From Arthrobacter sp. P2b (GTDB lineage Bacteria > Actinomycetota > Actinomycetes > Actinomycetales > Micrococcaceae), in the NCBI RefSeq assembly GCF_900168295.1, contig NZ_FVZL01000001.1, positions 706,134 through 770,133 of the forward strand: a stretch of DNA of 64,000 nucleotides. Direction: 5' to 3'. Shown here in pieces: positions 48,038 to 56,301 of the stretch; within the stretch, counting starts at the first letter, position 1, and each line of letters starts with the position of its first letter. A program made the position numbers and the translations under genes. Below the pieces are notes generated by a model. The model was given only the letters and a program-made list of their open reading frames with translations. It made no database searches and was not told where the DNA came from.

Positions 48038-49720
48038 GTGACTACCGACACCGCTCCTGCCGCCCGACCGAAGACCCGCATTGACGCCGTCGCTGACGAG
48101 TACACCGATACCCTCATCCGGCTGAACCCGTCATTCGCCACCACCCTGGGCGTGCCGGGACACGAAACCGAGTACCAGGATTTCTCCCCCGCTGGCATCG
48201 CAGAGTTCGCCGAGGCCGCCCGGAAGGCACTCACCGACCTTGAGGGCCTGGCGCCGGAGGACGACGTGGACGCCGTCACCCTGGACGCGATGCAGGAACG
48301 GCTGGGCCTGCAGCTGCTGATCCATGCCTCCGGCTGGGAGTATGCCGACCTGAACAACATCGCCTCCCCCGCCCAGGACATCCGGGCAATCTTCGACCTC
48401 ATGCCCACGGCCACCGAACAGGACTGGGCACACATCGCAGGCAGGGCGCACAACGTCCCCGGTGCCGTGGCCGGCTACATCGAGTCCCTCCGGCAGGCCC
48501 GTGACTCCGGCCGGGTGGCAGCCGCGCGCCAGGTCAACATCGTCATCGAGCAGGCCACGAAGTACGCAGCCGGAGACGGCTTTTTCGCGAAGCTGGCCGC
48601 AGGAGCAGCCACCCCGGAGGGTCCGTTGTCCCGAGGCGTCCGGCAAAAGCTCGACGCCGGCGCTGTCGCCGCCCGCCGTGCCTACACCGACCTTGCTGAG
48701 TTCCTCCGGACAGAACTCCTCCCCGCCGCCCCGGAAAAGGACGCCGTCGGACGCGCCCGCTACGCCCTCGCCTCCCGCGCCTTCCTCGGTGCCACGGTGG
48801 ACCTGGAGGAGACCTACGCCTGGGGCGTGGAAGAACTGGACCGCCTCATCGCCGAACAGGAAAAGGTGGCCTCCACCATCAAAGCCGGCGCCAGCATCGC
48901 CGAGGCAAAGGACATCCTCAACAACGATCCGGCCCGGCAGCTGAAGGGGACTGGGGCGCTGCGGGAATGGATGCAGGAACTTTCCGACAAAGCTGTGTCC
49001 GAACTCGCGGGCGTCCATTTCGACATCCCGGACGTCATGAAGAAGCTGGAATGCCTGATCGCCCCCACCGACGAGGGCGGCATCTACTACACGGGACCGT
49101 CGGATGACTTCAGCCGGCCGGGCCGCATGTGGTGGTCCGTTCCCGCAGGCGAGGACACCTTCACCACCTGGGCCGAAACCACCACCGTCTACCACGAGGG
49201 CGTCCCGGGCCACCACCTCCAGGTAGCCACGGCCACCTACCGGCGGGAACTGCTCAACAAGTGGCGGCGGAACGTGTGCTGGACCTCCGGCCATGGCGAA
49301 GGCTGGGCACTCTACGCCGAGAAACTGATGCAGGAACTGGGCTACCTGAACGACCCCGGTGACCACATGGGCATGCTGGACATGCAGCGGATGCGGGCAG
49401 CACGCGTGGTGTTCGATATCGGCGTCCACCTGGAACTCACGGTTCCGGCACGCTGGGGTTCCGGAACCTGGACCCCGGACAAGGGCTACGGGTTCCTGAA
49501 AGAAAACCTCCCTATCAGCGAAGGACAGCTCAACTTCGAGTTCACCCGCTACCTTGGCTGGCCCGGCCAGGCACCCTCCTACAAAGTAGGGCAGCGCCTG
49601 TGGGAACAGATCCGTGCCGAACTCGAAGCCCGGCCTGGCTTCGACCTCAAGGAGTTCCACACCAAGGCACTGAACATCGGCTCTGTTGGACTCGATACCC
49701 TGAGGCGGGCCCTGCTCTAA
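48038..49720 (+). CDS. DUF885-family putative metallo-peptidase
   Basis: This 560-aa protein belongs to DUF885, a family of zinc peptidase-like proteins. The metal-binding-type motif YHEGVPGHHLQ lies around residues 385-395, with a downstream HGEGWALYAEKL motif that supplies the conserved Glu. No signal peptide is seen. The GTG directly abuts a GGGAG run, too close to act as a ribosome site, while TAGTCT sits six bases upstream, so a leaderless transcript is more likely. It sits between two inverted copies of a dispersed repeat. Substrate unknown. Confidence 0.87.
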   Translation: MTTDTAPAARPKTRIDAVADEYTDTLIRLNPSFATTLGVPGHETEYQDFSPAGIAEFAEAARKALTDLEGLAPEDDVDAVTLDAMQERLGLQLLIHASGWEYADLNNIASPAQDIRAIFDLMPTATEQDWAHIAGRAHNVPGAVAGYIESLRQARDSGRVAAARQVNIVIEQATKYAAGDGFFAKLAAGAATPEGPLSRGVRQKLDAGAVAARRAYTDLAEFLRTELLPAAPEKDAVGRARYALASRAFLGATVDLEETYAWGVEELDRLIAEQEKVASTIKAGASIAEAKDILNNDPARQLKGTGALREWMQELSDKAVSELAGVHFDIPDVMKKLECLIAPTDEGGIYYTGPSDDFSRPGRMWWSVPAGEDTFTTWAETTTVYHEGVPGHHLQVATATYRRELLNKWRRNVCWTSGHGEGWALYAEKLMQELGYLNDPGDHMGMLDMQRMRAARVVFDIGVHLELTVPARWGSGTWTPDKGYGFLKENLPISEGQLNFEFTRYLGWPGQAPSYKVGQRLWEQIRAELEARPGFDLKEFHTKALNIGSVGLDTLRRALL

Positions 49721-49732
49721 GTTGCACAGGTT

Positions 49733-49778
49733 GGGCCCACGCCGGCAGGGTTCCCTGGCCGAGCTTGCGAGGCTAGGG
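49733..49778. repeat. Dispersed repeat, copy 2 (intergenic, inverted to copy 1)
   Basis: It lies 13 bases past the DUF885 stop. The rest of the 272-base gap to the next gene shows no other gene and ends in the -10 of the symporter gene. Confidence 0.75.
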
Positions 49779-49980
49779 AGCCGGTGGGGAGCAAGCTGCC
49801 GGAAGGCACCCACGCCGGGCCTTTTGCCTTGCTGCCAGGAGAGATATGCCACATCCTTGGCAGGAATAAGTAACAAAGCGGGCCGGAACCCTTGATTTTG
49901 CGCGGATCTTCTGTAGGTATCAGAATTTGGGGCGCGTAATATTTCTCAATATTCGTTCGTCGTGATATGCGGGGCGGCCC

Positions 49981-49986
49981 TAACGT
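49981..49986 (+). promoter_or_regulatory. -10 element TAACGT for leaderless symporter mRNA
   Basis: It ends six bases before the GTG at 49993. Confidence 0.55.
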
Positions 49987-49992
49987 ATTCGG

Positions 49993-51429
49993 GTGAGCAC
50001 TCAGACAAGCACCCCCTCCCCCGCAGGAAAGACCGGCTTCCAGCTGCCCAAGTGGGCCGGCTCGTTCGGCTTCCAGATCATCGCCGCCCTCATCGTCGGC
50101 CTCGGACTCGGCCTGCTGGCCAAGTACACCGGCAGTACCAAGGCCAGCCCGAACGGCCTCGGCGCGACGCTGCAGACCATCGGCTCCAGCTACGTGTCCC
50201 TGCTGCAGACCGCCGTCGTTCCCCTGATCTTCACGGCCGTCGTCAGCTCCATCTCCAACCTCCGCCAAGTATCCAACGCCGCGAAGCTGGCGTGGAACAC
50301 CCTGCTCTGGTTCGCCATCACCTCGCTGATCGCCGTGCTGATCGGCATCGGCCTGGGCGTCCTCCTGCAGCCCGGCGCCAACACCGGCATCACCGGCGAA
50401 GGCGAAGCGCCCAGCAAGGTGGGCGACTGGTGGGCCTTCCTGATCGGACTGTTCCCCAAGAACTTCCTGGGACTGGGTGCGAGCTCCACAGTGGCTGAGT
50501 CCGGTGCCGTAACCACCTCGGTCAGCTTCAATGTCCTGCAGATCCTGGTGATCGCCATTGCCGTGGGCGTCGCCGCCCTTAAGGTCGGCAAGGCCGCGGA
50601 GCCGTTCCTGAATCTCAACGCCTCTGCCCTCGCCGTCATCCAGAAGGTGCTCTGGTGGATCATCCGCATCGCTCCGCTGGGCACTGTTGGACTCATCGGC
50701 AACGCGGTTGCCGTCTACGGCTGGGACACCATCGGCTCGCTGGGCAAGTTCACCTTCGCCATCTACGTTGGACTCGCCCTGGTGATCTTCGCGGTCTACC
50801 CCATCCTGGTCCGGACCCACGGCCTCTCCGTCAAGCAGTACTTCTCCGGCGTCTGGCCCGCAGTCCAGCTGGCCTTCGTCTCCCGTTCCTCCATTGGCAC
50901 GCTGCCGCTCACGCAGCGCGTCACCGAACGCAGCCTGGGCGTCCCCCGCGCCTACGCCTCCTTCGCCGTGCCGCTGGGCGCCACCACCAAGATGGACGGC
51001 TGCGCAGCCATTTACCCGGCCATCTCCGCCATCTTCGTGGCCCAGTTCTTCGGCATCCAACTCGACTTCAGCCAGTACCTGCTGATCGCCCTGGTTTCCG
51101 TCCTTGGCTCCGCGGCCACTGCGGGAACCACCGGCGCGGTCGTGATGCTCACGCTGACGCTCTCCACGCTGGGACTGCCGCTGGCCGGCGTCGGACTGCT
51201 GCTGGCCATCGACCCGATCCTGGACATGGGCCGCACCGCGGTCAACGTCGCAGGCCAGGCACTGGTCCCCACGATTGTGGCCAAGCGCCAGGGCATCCTG
51301 GACGAGTCGCTGTACAACGCACCCCGCAACGGCACCCCGTTCGTGGACGACAGCGACGCTGCCGGCGCACCGTCGGACGGCACGTCCACTGACACCGCAC
51401 CCCGCGAACTGCAGGATGTAAAGGCCTAG
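49993..51429 (+). CDS. Dicarboxylate/amino acid:cation symporter (DAACS family)
   Basis: This 478-aa membrane protein resembles GltP/DctA transporters for glutamate, aspartate or C4-dicarboxylates, coupled to Na+ or H+. About eight helices plus re-entrant loops are expected. The serine-rich loop is SRSSIGTLPLT near residue 298, and the NMDG-type substrate motif reads TTKMDGCAAIYPA near 335. The DPILDMGRTAVNVAGQ end motif supplies the conserved Asp and Arg. A hydrophilic tail of about 45 residues follows. GTG start without ribosome site, six bases after TAACGT. A strong terminator follows. Confidence 0.93.
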   Translation: MSTQTSTPSPAGKTGFQLPKWAGSFGFQIIAALIVGLGLGLLAKYTGSTKASPNGLGATLQTIGSSYVSLLQTAVVPLIFTAVVSSISNLRQVSNAAKLAWNTLLWFAITSLIAVLIGIGLGVLLQPGANTGITGEGEAPSKVGDWWAFLIGLFPKNFLGLGASSTVAESGAVTTSVSFNVLQILVIAIAVGVAALKVGKAAEPFLNLNASALAVIQKVLWWIIRIAPLGTVGLIGNAVAVYGWDTIGSLGKFTFAIYVGLALVIFAVYPILVRTHGLSVKQYFSGVWPAVQLAFVSRSSIGTLPLTQRVTERSLGVPRAYASFAVPLGATTKMDGCAAIYPAISAIFVAQFFGIQLDFSQYLLIALVSVLGSAATAGTTGAVVMLTLTLSTLGLPLAGVGLLLAIDPILDMGRTAVNVAGQALVPTIVAKRQGILDESLYNAPRNGTPFVDDSDAAGAPSDGTSTDTAPRELQDVKA

Positions 51430-51449
51430 CCGCCAGTCTTGGCTGCAGA

Positions 51450-51487
51450 AAGTCCCCGGGAACCTGACGGTTCCCGGGGACTTTTTT
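51450..51487 (+). terminator. Strong Rho-independent terminator after the symporter gene
   Basis: A 15-bp perfect stem (51450-51464 with 51469-51483), a TGAC loop and a run of six T (51482-51487) form a textbook intrinsic terminator. Confidence 0.92.
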
Positions 51488-51516
51488 GTGCCTGCGGCTT
51501 TACCGGCCCGGAAGAA

Positions 51517-52074
51517 TCAGCGCCCGGCTCCGCCGATCACACCGTTCTCCACCGCCTTGGTGACGGCATCAGCTTCGGCCTGGGTCAGCTTCCCGTCCGC
51601 GACGGCCTGGTCCAGGCGCGTCTTCAAAGCGGCAGCCTTCTCTGCCTGCTTTTCACTGCGAAGCTCCTCCAGCCCAGCGGTGACCTTGGATTCCTCAATA
51701 CCCAGCGCAGCGGCCAGAGACTTCGCCAGTGCGCCGTCCCTGGTGGCTGCATCCGGCTTTTCGCCGTCAGCCGGCGCCGTGGTGGGCTTGTTGGCCTCCC
51801 GGAACGCCTGCAGCGCCTCGGTAACCTTTGCTTCCTCCACCCCAAGCTTCGCCGCGAGCGCGGACGCTTGGGCCGCACCCCGCTCGCCGCCGCGGCCACC
51901 GTGCTTTCCCATCCCGCCGGGCGTGGTGGTGCCGTCCGTCGAGGCGCTGGAACTGGCACTCGGGGCGGGAGTGGGGGTAGTGGTTGCGGAGGCCATGCCG
52001 GCGACTCCGATTCCGGCGCCAAGGGCCAGCGCGGTGGCTGACAGGCCGAGGGTCATTTTCTTTGTGCGTGACAT
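51517..52074 (-). CDS. Secreted helical-repeat protein
   Basis: This 185-aa protein starts at the ATG at 52074, with AGGAGA seven bases upstream. The open frame continues further up into the TetR promoter and is rejected. A signal peptide (1-30, ending ASATT) precedes a Thr/Ser/Pro linker and a Gly/His-rich stretch. Two related helical motifs follow (AAKLGVEEAKVTEALQAF and AAALGIEESKVTAGLEEL), then KLTQAEADAVTKAV, similar to DUF2680/YckD-type small secreted proteins. Function unknown. It is divergent from the TetR gene and may share its operator region. Confidence 0.75.
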   Translation of the reverse strand: MSRTKKMTLGLSATALALGAGIGVAGMASATTTPTPAPSASSSASTDGTTTPGGMGKHGGRGGERGAAQASALAAKLGVEEAKVTEALQAFREANKPTTAPADGEKPDAATRDGALAKSLAAALGIEESKVTAGLEELRSEKQAEKAAALKTRLDQAVADGKLTQAEADAVTKAVENGVIGGAGR

Positions 52075-52211
52075 TGTCTTGTCTCCTGGATCCGCCGTCG
52101 GTGACGGCTGCTGTTGGTGCGCCTCCTTCGAGGCATTCCAAGCTTCCGGGAGCAGGTTCTGGACAGGCTGTCGGGAACCTTTCATTCTCCTGTGAATCAA
52201 ACTTGCCCAGA

Positions 52212-52225
52212 GTGCAAACTTGCAC
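52212..52225. promoter_or_regulatory. Operator-like palindrome GTGCAA-AC-TTGCAC
   Basis: The 6-bp arms are perfect and lie between TTGCCC (52203-52208, possible -35) and TAGTGT (52227-52232, -10) of the TetR gene. This placement is classical for TetR autorepression. Confidence 0.65.
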
Positions 52226-52226
52226 G

Positions 52227-52232
52227 TAGTGT
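52227..52232 (+). promoter_or_regulatory. -10 element TAGTGT for leaderless tetR-MMPL mRNA
   Basis: It ends six bases before the GTG at 52239, with a possible -35 at 18-base spacing. Confidence 0.6.
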
Positions 52233-52238
52233 AAAAGC

Positions 52239-52955
52239 GTGACGACATCCCCTCCAACAGCCGAAGCTGCCGCGGTCCCTTCCCGCCGGGAGCTGAACAA
52301 AGCCGCCACGCGCCAGGCCATTACCGACGCCGCTTTGGGGCTGCTGCGCGCAAAGGGCCCCGGGAACTTCACTGCTGAGGACATCGCCGAGGCCGCAGGG
52401 ATATCGCGCAGGACCTTCTTCAACTACTTCAGCAGCACCGATGCCGCACTGGCATCCATCGTCCACGGCTTCCTCGACATTGCCATCCAGCAGCTGCGGC
52501 TCCGGCCGGCGGATGAACCCATGCTTGAGTCGGCGCAGGCGGCCCTGATGGCCCTCGCCGACCCCAAGGCCGTGGCGCCGCTGGCGGAACTATTCACCCT
52601 GACCCAGCAGAGTCCGCTCATGTCACATACCGAACTTGAAGCGTGGGACCACTGCAGGGCGCAGGTCTTTGCCGTGGCCCGCGAGCGCGTTGCAGGCAAC
52701 CGCGGAGAACAGGATGACCTGTATATCCATGCCCTGGCCGGGTCGGTCATCTCCTGCGGCAAGGCCGCAATGGAGGTCTGGTTCAGCCGCCGCGGACCAG
52801 ACCTCTCACCGGCATCCCTCGCGGACCTGCGGCAGCTGCTCATCGACGCCATGGCGCTGCTGGGTGCCGGCTTCAATGGCCCGCAGCTCAAATCCACGCC
52901 ACGTTCCCCGGTATCCACTGGATCCGCCACCCCAACAGACTCCCGTTCCTCCTGA
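52239..52955 (+). CDS. TetR-family transcriptional regulator
   Basis: This 238-aa repressor-type regulator has an N-terminal HTH (about 20-65; AITDAALGLLRAKG, TAEDIAEAAGISRRTFFNYFSS) and a helical ligand-binding domain. A Ser/Pro-rich tail ends it. The GTG start is six bases after TAGTGT, with a palindromic operator in the promoter. The MMPL exporter gene starts 17 bases after its stop, so regulator and pump are likely co-transcribed and autorepressed until a ligand binds. Confidence 0.93.
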   Translation: MTTSPPTAEAAAVPSRRELNKAATRQAITDAALGLLRAKGPGNFTAEDIAEAAGISRRTFFNYFSSTDAALASIVHGFLDIAIQQLRLRPADEPMLESAQAALMALADPKAVAPLAELFTLTQQSPLMSHTELEAWDHCRAQVFAVARERVAGNRGEQDDLYIHALAGSVISCGKAAMEVWFSRRGPDLSPASLADLRQLLIDAMALLGAGFNGPQLKSTPRSPVSTGSATPTDSRSS

Positions 52956-52972
52956 CCAGATCGGCTCCCCAC

Positions 52973-55495
52973 ATGGCACTGCTCCTTTACCGCCTTGGCA
53001 AGTTCTCCTACCGCCGGCGCTGGCTGGTCATCTCACTCTGGCTCGCGGCGCTTGTGGCCGTGGGCGGCTCCGCCGCGGCCTTCCACGGCACTTTGTCCAA
53101 TAACTTCCAGATCCCGGGCACGGAGACGCAGCGGATCGCGGACAAGCTGAAGGAGGAGCTGCCCTCGGCATCCGGCGGCACCGCAACGATCGTCTTCGAG
53201 GCGCCCGAAGGCGGCTTCACCGAGGAGAGCCGCACCGCCGTCACCGATGCGCTCAAGAAACTTGAGACCCTGCCGGACGTCCGGGGCACGGTGGATCCGT
53301 TCGCCACCCAGGCCCAGGTGGACCAGGCAGCGCAGGCCATCACCGAAGGCGAACAGCAGCTCGCCGCCGGCGAGGCCCAGCTGGCCGCCTCCCGGGCAGA
53401 GCTGGAGGCCGGCGCGGCGCAGCTCGCCGCCGCCGAGCAGCAGCTGGTTGCGGCCGGCGCCCCTGCTGCACTCATCGAGGCACAGTTGGGGCAGCAAAAA
53501 GCCGGACTGGCGGAAGGCCAGGCAAGGCTCGACGCCGGCGCCCGGGAACTGGAGGCCAACAAAGCCAGGCTTGAGCTGGGCAAGCGCCAGGCGGAGGCGT
53601 CGTCGGCCATCCGGTTCGTTTCCGAAGACGGCCGCGCGGCAGTCGCGCAGGTGCAGTTCAACACCTCCATCAACGGGCTTAGCCCGGAGGTCCGGCACCA
53701 GGTCCAGGACATCGCCCACGAAACGTCCGCCGCGGGCGTCACGGCGCTGGCCAGCAAGGAAATCACCGAGGACATTTCCGAGCTCTTCGGTGCCGCCGAG
53801 ATCATCGGCATCGCTGTGGCGGCCCTGGTCCTGATCATTATGCTGGGCACCCTGATCGCCGCCGGGCTCCCGCTGCTGATGGCGGTGGTCGGCGTGGGTG
53901 TGGGCGTCGGAATCACGTTCGCCCTCTCCGGCGTTTTCGACATGAGCTCCATCTCCCCCATGCTGGCCCTGATGCTCGGCCTCGCCGTGGGAATCGACTA
54001 CTCCCTGTTCATCGTGAACCGGCACCGGACCCAGCTCCTGGCAGGAATGGATCCGGAGGAGTCGGTAGCGCGTGCCACCGGCACCTCAGGCAATGCCGTG
54101 GTCTTCGCCGGCCTCACCGTCATCATCGCCCTGGCGGCGCTGGTGGTCCCCGGCCTTCCCTTCCTTGCCGTCATGGGCGTCGCAGCAGCCGGAACCGTGG
54201 CGGTAGCGGTCCTGGTGGCCATCACGCTGACCCCGGCCATGCTGTCCCTGATCGGCAGGCGCATCATCTCCCGGCGGGCCTGGGCGAAAGCCGAAGCGCA
54301 CAACGCCGAGCCCGGCCACGAGGCAGCGGACGAGGCCACGGACCGCGAGCGCAGCACGCACGGCTGGGGCGGCCTGGTCACGCGGCACCCCGTGATGGCG
54401 CTGATCGCGGGCATTGTGCTGCTGGGCACCCTGGCCCTGCCAGCCACCCAACTGCAGCTTGCATTGCCCGACGGCGGATCGGAACCCGTGGAGTCCGAGG
54501 CCTACCAGGCCTATGACCTGACAGCCCGCAGCTTTGGCGAAGGCGTTACCGGGCCCATCGTTGCCGTGGGCGAATTTCCCGCCAATCTTGACGAGGCCCG
54601 GGCGCAGGCCCTGCAGTACGACGTCGCCGACAAGCTCCGTGCGGTGGACAACGTGGTGGCGGCCGTTCCCGTCGCGCTCAGTGAGGACCGCCGGACCGCC
54701 GTTTTCCAGGTCATCCCCAAGGAAGGCCCGGCCAGCGCCAGCACCGTCCACGTGGTCTCGGAACTGCGCGGGCTCAATGATGAGATCCAGTCTGAATACG
54801 GTGTTGCCATGGGCCTGACGGGGCAGACGGCCGGCAACGTGGACGTCTCCACGAAACTTGGTGACGCCCTGCCGCCGTACCTCGCGATCGTCGTCGGCCT
54901 TTCCCTGATCCTGCTGCTGCTCGTGTTCCGCTCCATCGTGGTGCCGCTGCTCGCCACCGGCGGGTTCCTGCTCTCCCTCGCCGCCGCGTTCGGTGCCGTG
55001 GTGGCCGTGTACCAGTGGGGCTGGCTGGGGAACGTCTTCGACGTCGCGAACCCCGGCGCTGTGCTGAGCTTCCTGCCCATCATCCTGATCGGCGTGCTGT
55101 TCGGCCTGGCCATGGACTACCAGGTGTTCATCGCCTCGGGCATGCGTGAGGCCTACATGCACGGCTCGTCCGCGAAGGAGGCCGTCCGGGTGGGCTTCCG
55201 CCACGCCGCCGCCGTGGTGACGGCCGCCGCGATCATCATGGTGAGCGTGTTCGCCGGCTTCATCTTCAGCCACCTGACCATGGTCCGGCCGCTGGGCTTC
55301 GCGATGGCGTTCGGCGTGCTGCTCGATGCCTTCGTGGTGCGCATGACCATTGTCCCGGCCGTGATGTACCTGCTGGGCGAAAAGTCCTGGTGGCTGCCGC
55401 GCTGGCTGGACCGGATCCTGCCGGACGTGGATGTTGAGGGCGCCAAGCTCAACCGCGCAGAATCCGCTCCCACGTCCGGGGCACTGGTCCACTAG
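52973..55495 (+). CDS. MMPL-family RND transporter
   Basis: This 840-aa inner-membrane exporter has two repeats of an extracytoplasmic domain plus six helices, and twelve helices overall. The first loop (about 40-250) contains an unusually long Ala/Glu/Gln-rich coiled coil (EGEQQLAAGEAQLAASR and similar heptads). The MMPL signature GLAVGIDYSLFIVNRHR is near residue 340, and the matching FGLAMDYQVFIASGMRE near 710 supplies the proton-relay Asp-Tyr pairs. Likely substrates are lipids, fatty acids or hydrophobic toxic compounds. It is transcribed with the TetR gene. The ribosome site before the ATG is weak. Confidence 0.9.
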   Translation: MALLLYRLGKFSYRRRWLVISLWLAALVAVGGSAAAFHGTLSNNFQIPGTETQRIADKLKEELPSASGGTATIVFEAPEGGFTEESRTAVTDALKKLETLPDVRGTVDPFATQAQVDQAAQAITEGEQQLAAGEAQLAASRAELEAGAAQLAAAEQQLVAAGAPAALIEAQLGQQKAGLAEGQARLDAGARELEANKARLELGKRQAEASSAIRFVSEDGRAAVAQVQFNTSINGLSPEVRHQVQDIAHETSAAGVTALASKEITEDISELFGAAEIIGIAVAALVLIIMLGTLIAAGLPLLMAVVGVGVGVGITFALSGVFDMSSISPMLALMLGLAVGIDYSLFIVNRHRTQLLAGMDPEESVARATGTSGNAVVFAGLTVIIALAALVVPGLPFLAVMGVAAAGTVAVAVLVAITLTPAMLSLIGRRIISRRAWAKAEAHNAEPGHEAADEATDRERSTHGWGGLVTRHPVMALIAGIVLLGTLALPATQLQLALPDGGSEPVESEAYQAYDLTARSFGEGVTGPIVAVGEFPANLDEARAQALQYDVADKLRAVDNVVAAVPVALSEDRRTAVFQVIPKEGPASASTVHVVSELRGLNDEIQSEYGVAMGLTGQTAGNVDVSTKLGDALPPYLAIVVGLSLILLLLVFRSIVVPLLATGGFLLSLAAAFGAVVAVYQWGWLGNVFDVANPGAVLSFLPIILIGVLFGLAMDYQVFIASGMREAYMHGSSAKEAVRVGFRHAAAVVTAAAIIMVSVFAGFIFSHLTMVRPLGFAMAFGVLLDAFVVRMTIVPAVMYLLGEKSWWLPRWLDRILPDVDVEGAKLNRAESAPTSGALVH

Positions 55496-55511
55496 GCCGG
55501 CGCCCGTCAAT

Positions 55512-55517
55512 TAGGCT
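55512..55517 (+). promoter_or_regulatory. -10 element TAGGCT for leaderless maf mRNA
   Basis: It ends six bases before the GTG at 55524. Confidence 0.5.
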
Positions 55518-55523
55518 GGAACC

Positions 55524-56171
55524 GTGCTCCGCCTGATTCTCGCTTCCCAGTCCCCCGCCCGCACCAAGCTCCTGGCCGAGGCCGGCATCCGGCATTCAGT
55601 CCTGGTGTCGGACGTGGACGAGGACGCCGTGCAAACACGCTACGGCGTCACCGATCCGCACGACACCGCGCTGCTGCTGGCCCGGGCGAAGGCTGAGGCG
55701 GTGGCCGCGCTGCCGGAGGCCGAGGGTGCGCTGGTGCTGGGCTGCGACTCCGTCTTCGAGTTCGACGGCGAGGCGCACGGCAAGCCGTACACGGCCGCCG
55801 TCGCGCGCGAGCGCATGCTCCGGATGAGCGGCAATGCCGGGGTCCTGCACACGGGGCACTGGCTGGTGGACTGCCGGGACACGGATCCCGACGACGACGG
55901 CGGGGAGCAGGGCTCCGGTGCCACGCTGGGAACGGTCGCCTCCGCCGAAGTCTCCTTCCTGGAGATGGAACCGGCGGAGATCGACGCCTACATCGCCACC
56001 GGCGAACCGCTGCACTGCGCCGGATCCTTCACCATCGACGGCCTGGGCGGGGCCTTCATCCGGAAGGTCGACGGCGACCCGCACGCCGTCGTCGGACTTT
56101 CCGTCTCCACCCTCCGCGGCCTCCTCGCCTCCGCGAACGTGCGCATCACGGACCTGTGGGCCGCGCAGTAA
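55524..56171 (+). CDS. maf: Maf-family nucleotide pyrophosphatase
   Basis: This 215-aa enzyme is of the Maf/YhdE/YceF type, which hydrolyses non-canonical or canonical NTPs to NMPs and can affect septum formation. The start motif LILASQSPARTKLLAEAGI binds phosphate. The catalytic Asp lies in LGCDSVFEFDG near residue 75. The GSFTIDGLGGAFI...GDPHAVVGL end is typical. GTG start without ribosome site, six bases after TAGGCT. It sits between the MMPL gene and the biotin carboxylase gene. Maf beside acyl-CoA carboxylase genes is common in actinobacteria. Confidence 0.93.
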   Translation: MLRLILASQSPARTKLLAEAGIRHSVLVSDVDEDAVQTRYGVTDPHDTALLLARAKAEAVAALPEAEGALVLGCDSVFEFDGEAHGKPYTAAVARERMLRMSGNAGVLHTGHWLVDCRDTDPDDDGGEQGSGATLGTVASAEVSFLEMEPAEIDAYIATGEPLHCAGSFTIDGLGGAFIRKVDGDPHAVVGLSVSTLRGLLASANVRITDLWAAQ

Positions 56172-56193
56172 AACGTCCCCTTTTCGGCTCGTC

Positions 56194-56210
56194 TTGTAGC
56201 TTCCCTACAA
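56194..56210. promoter_or_regulatory. Inverted repeat TTGTAG-N5-CTACAA upstream of the biotin carboxylase gene
   Basis: The sequence TTGTAGCTTCCCTACAA has perfect arms and the same spacer TTCC core as the accD element. It lies 33 bases upstream of a -10-like TAATAT (56243-56248). Confidence 0.6.
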
Positions 56211-56242
56211 AGCATTGGCGCTTTACACGCGGATTCCGCAAG

Positions 56243-56248
56243 TAATAT
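56243..56248 (+). promoter_or_regulatory. Putative -10 TAATAT for the biotin carboxylase gene
   Basis: It is preceded by TTTACA at 15-base spacing. A second candidate, TAGGCT, lies at 56272-56277. Confidence 0.4.
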
Positions 56249-56301
56249 CGGCGGAACCCTCAAAACCGCGCTAGGCTCCCTGAAGGAAAGAAGGAGACGC
56301 C

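Noticed and set aside
48131-49876. 581-aa open frame antisense to the DUF885 gene
   Set aside because: Shadow of a GC-rich coding gene. Its start lies in the dispersed repeat and its composition is that of a reversed frame.
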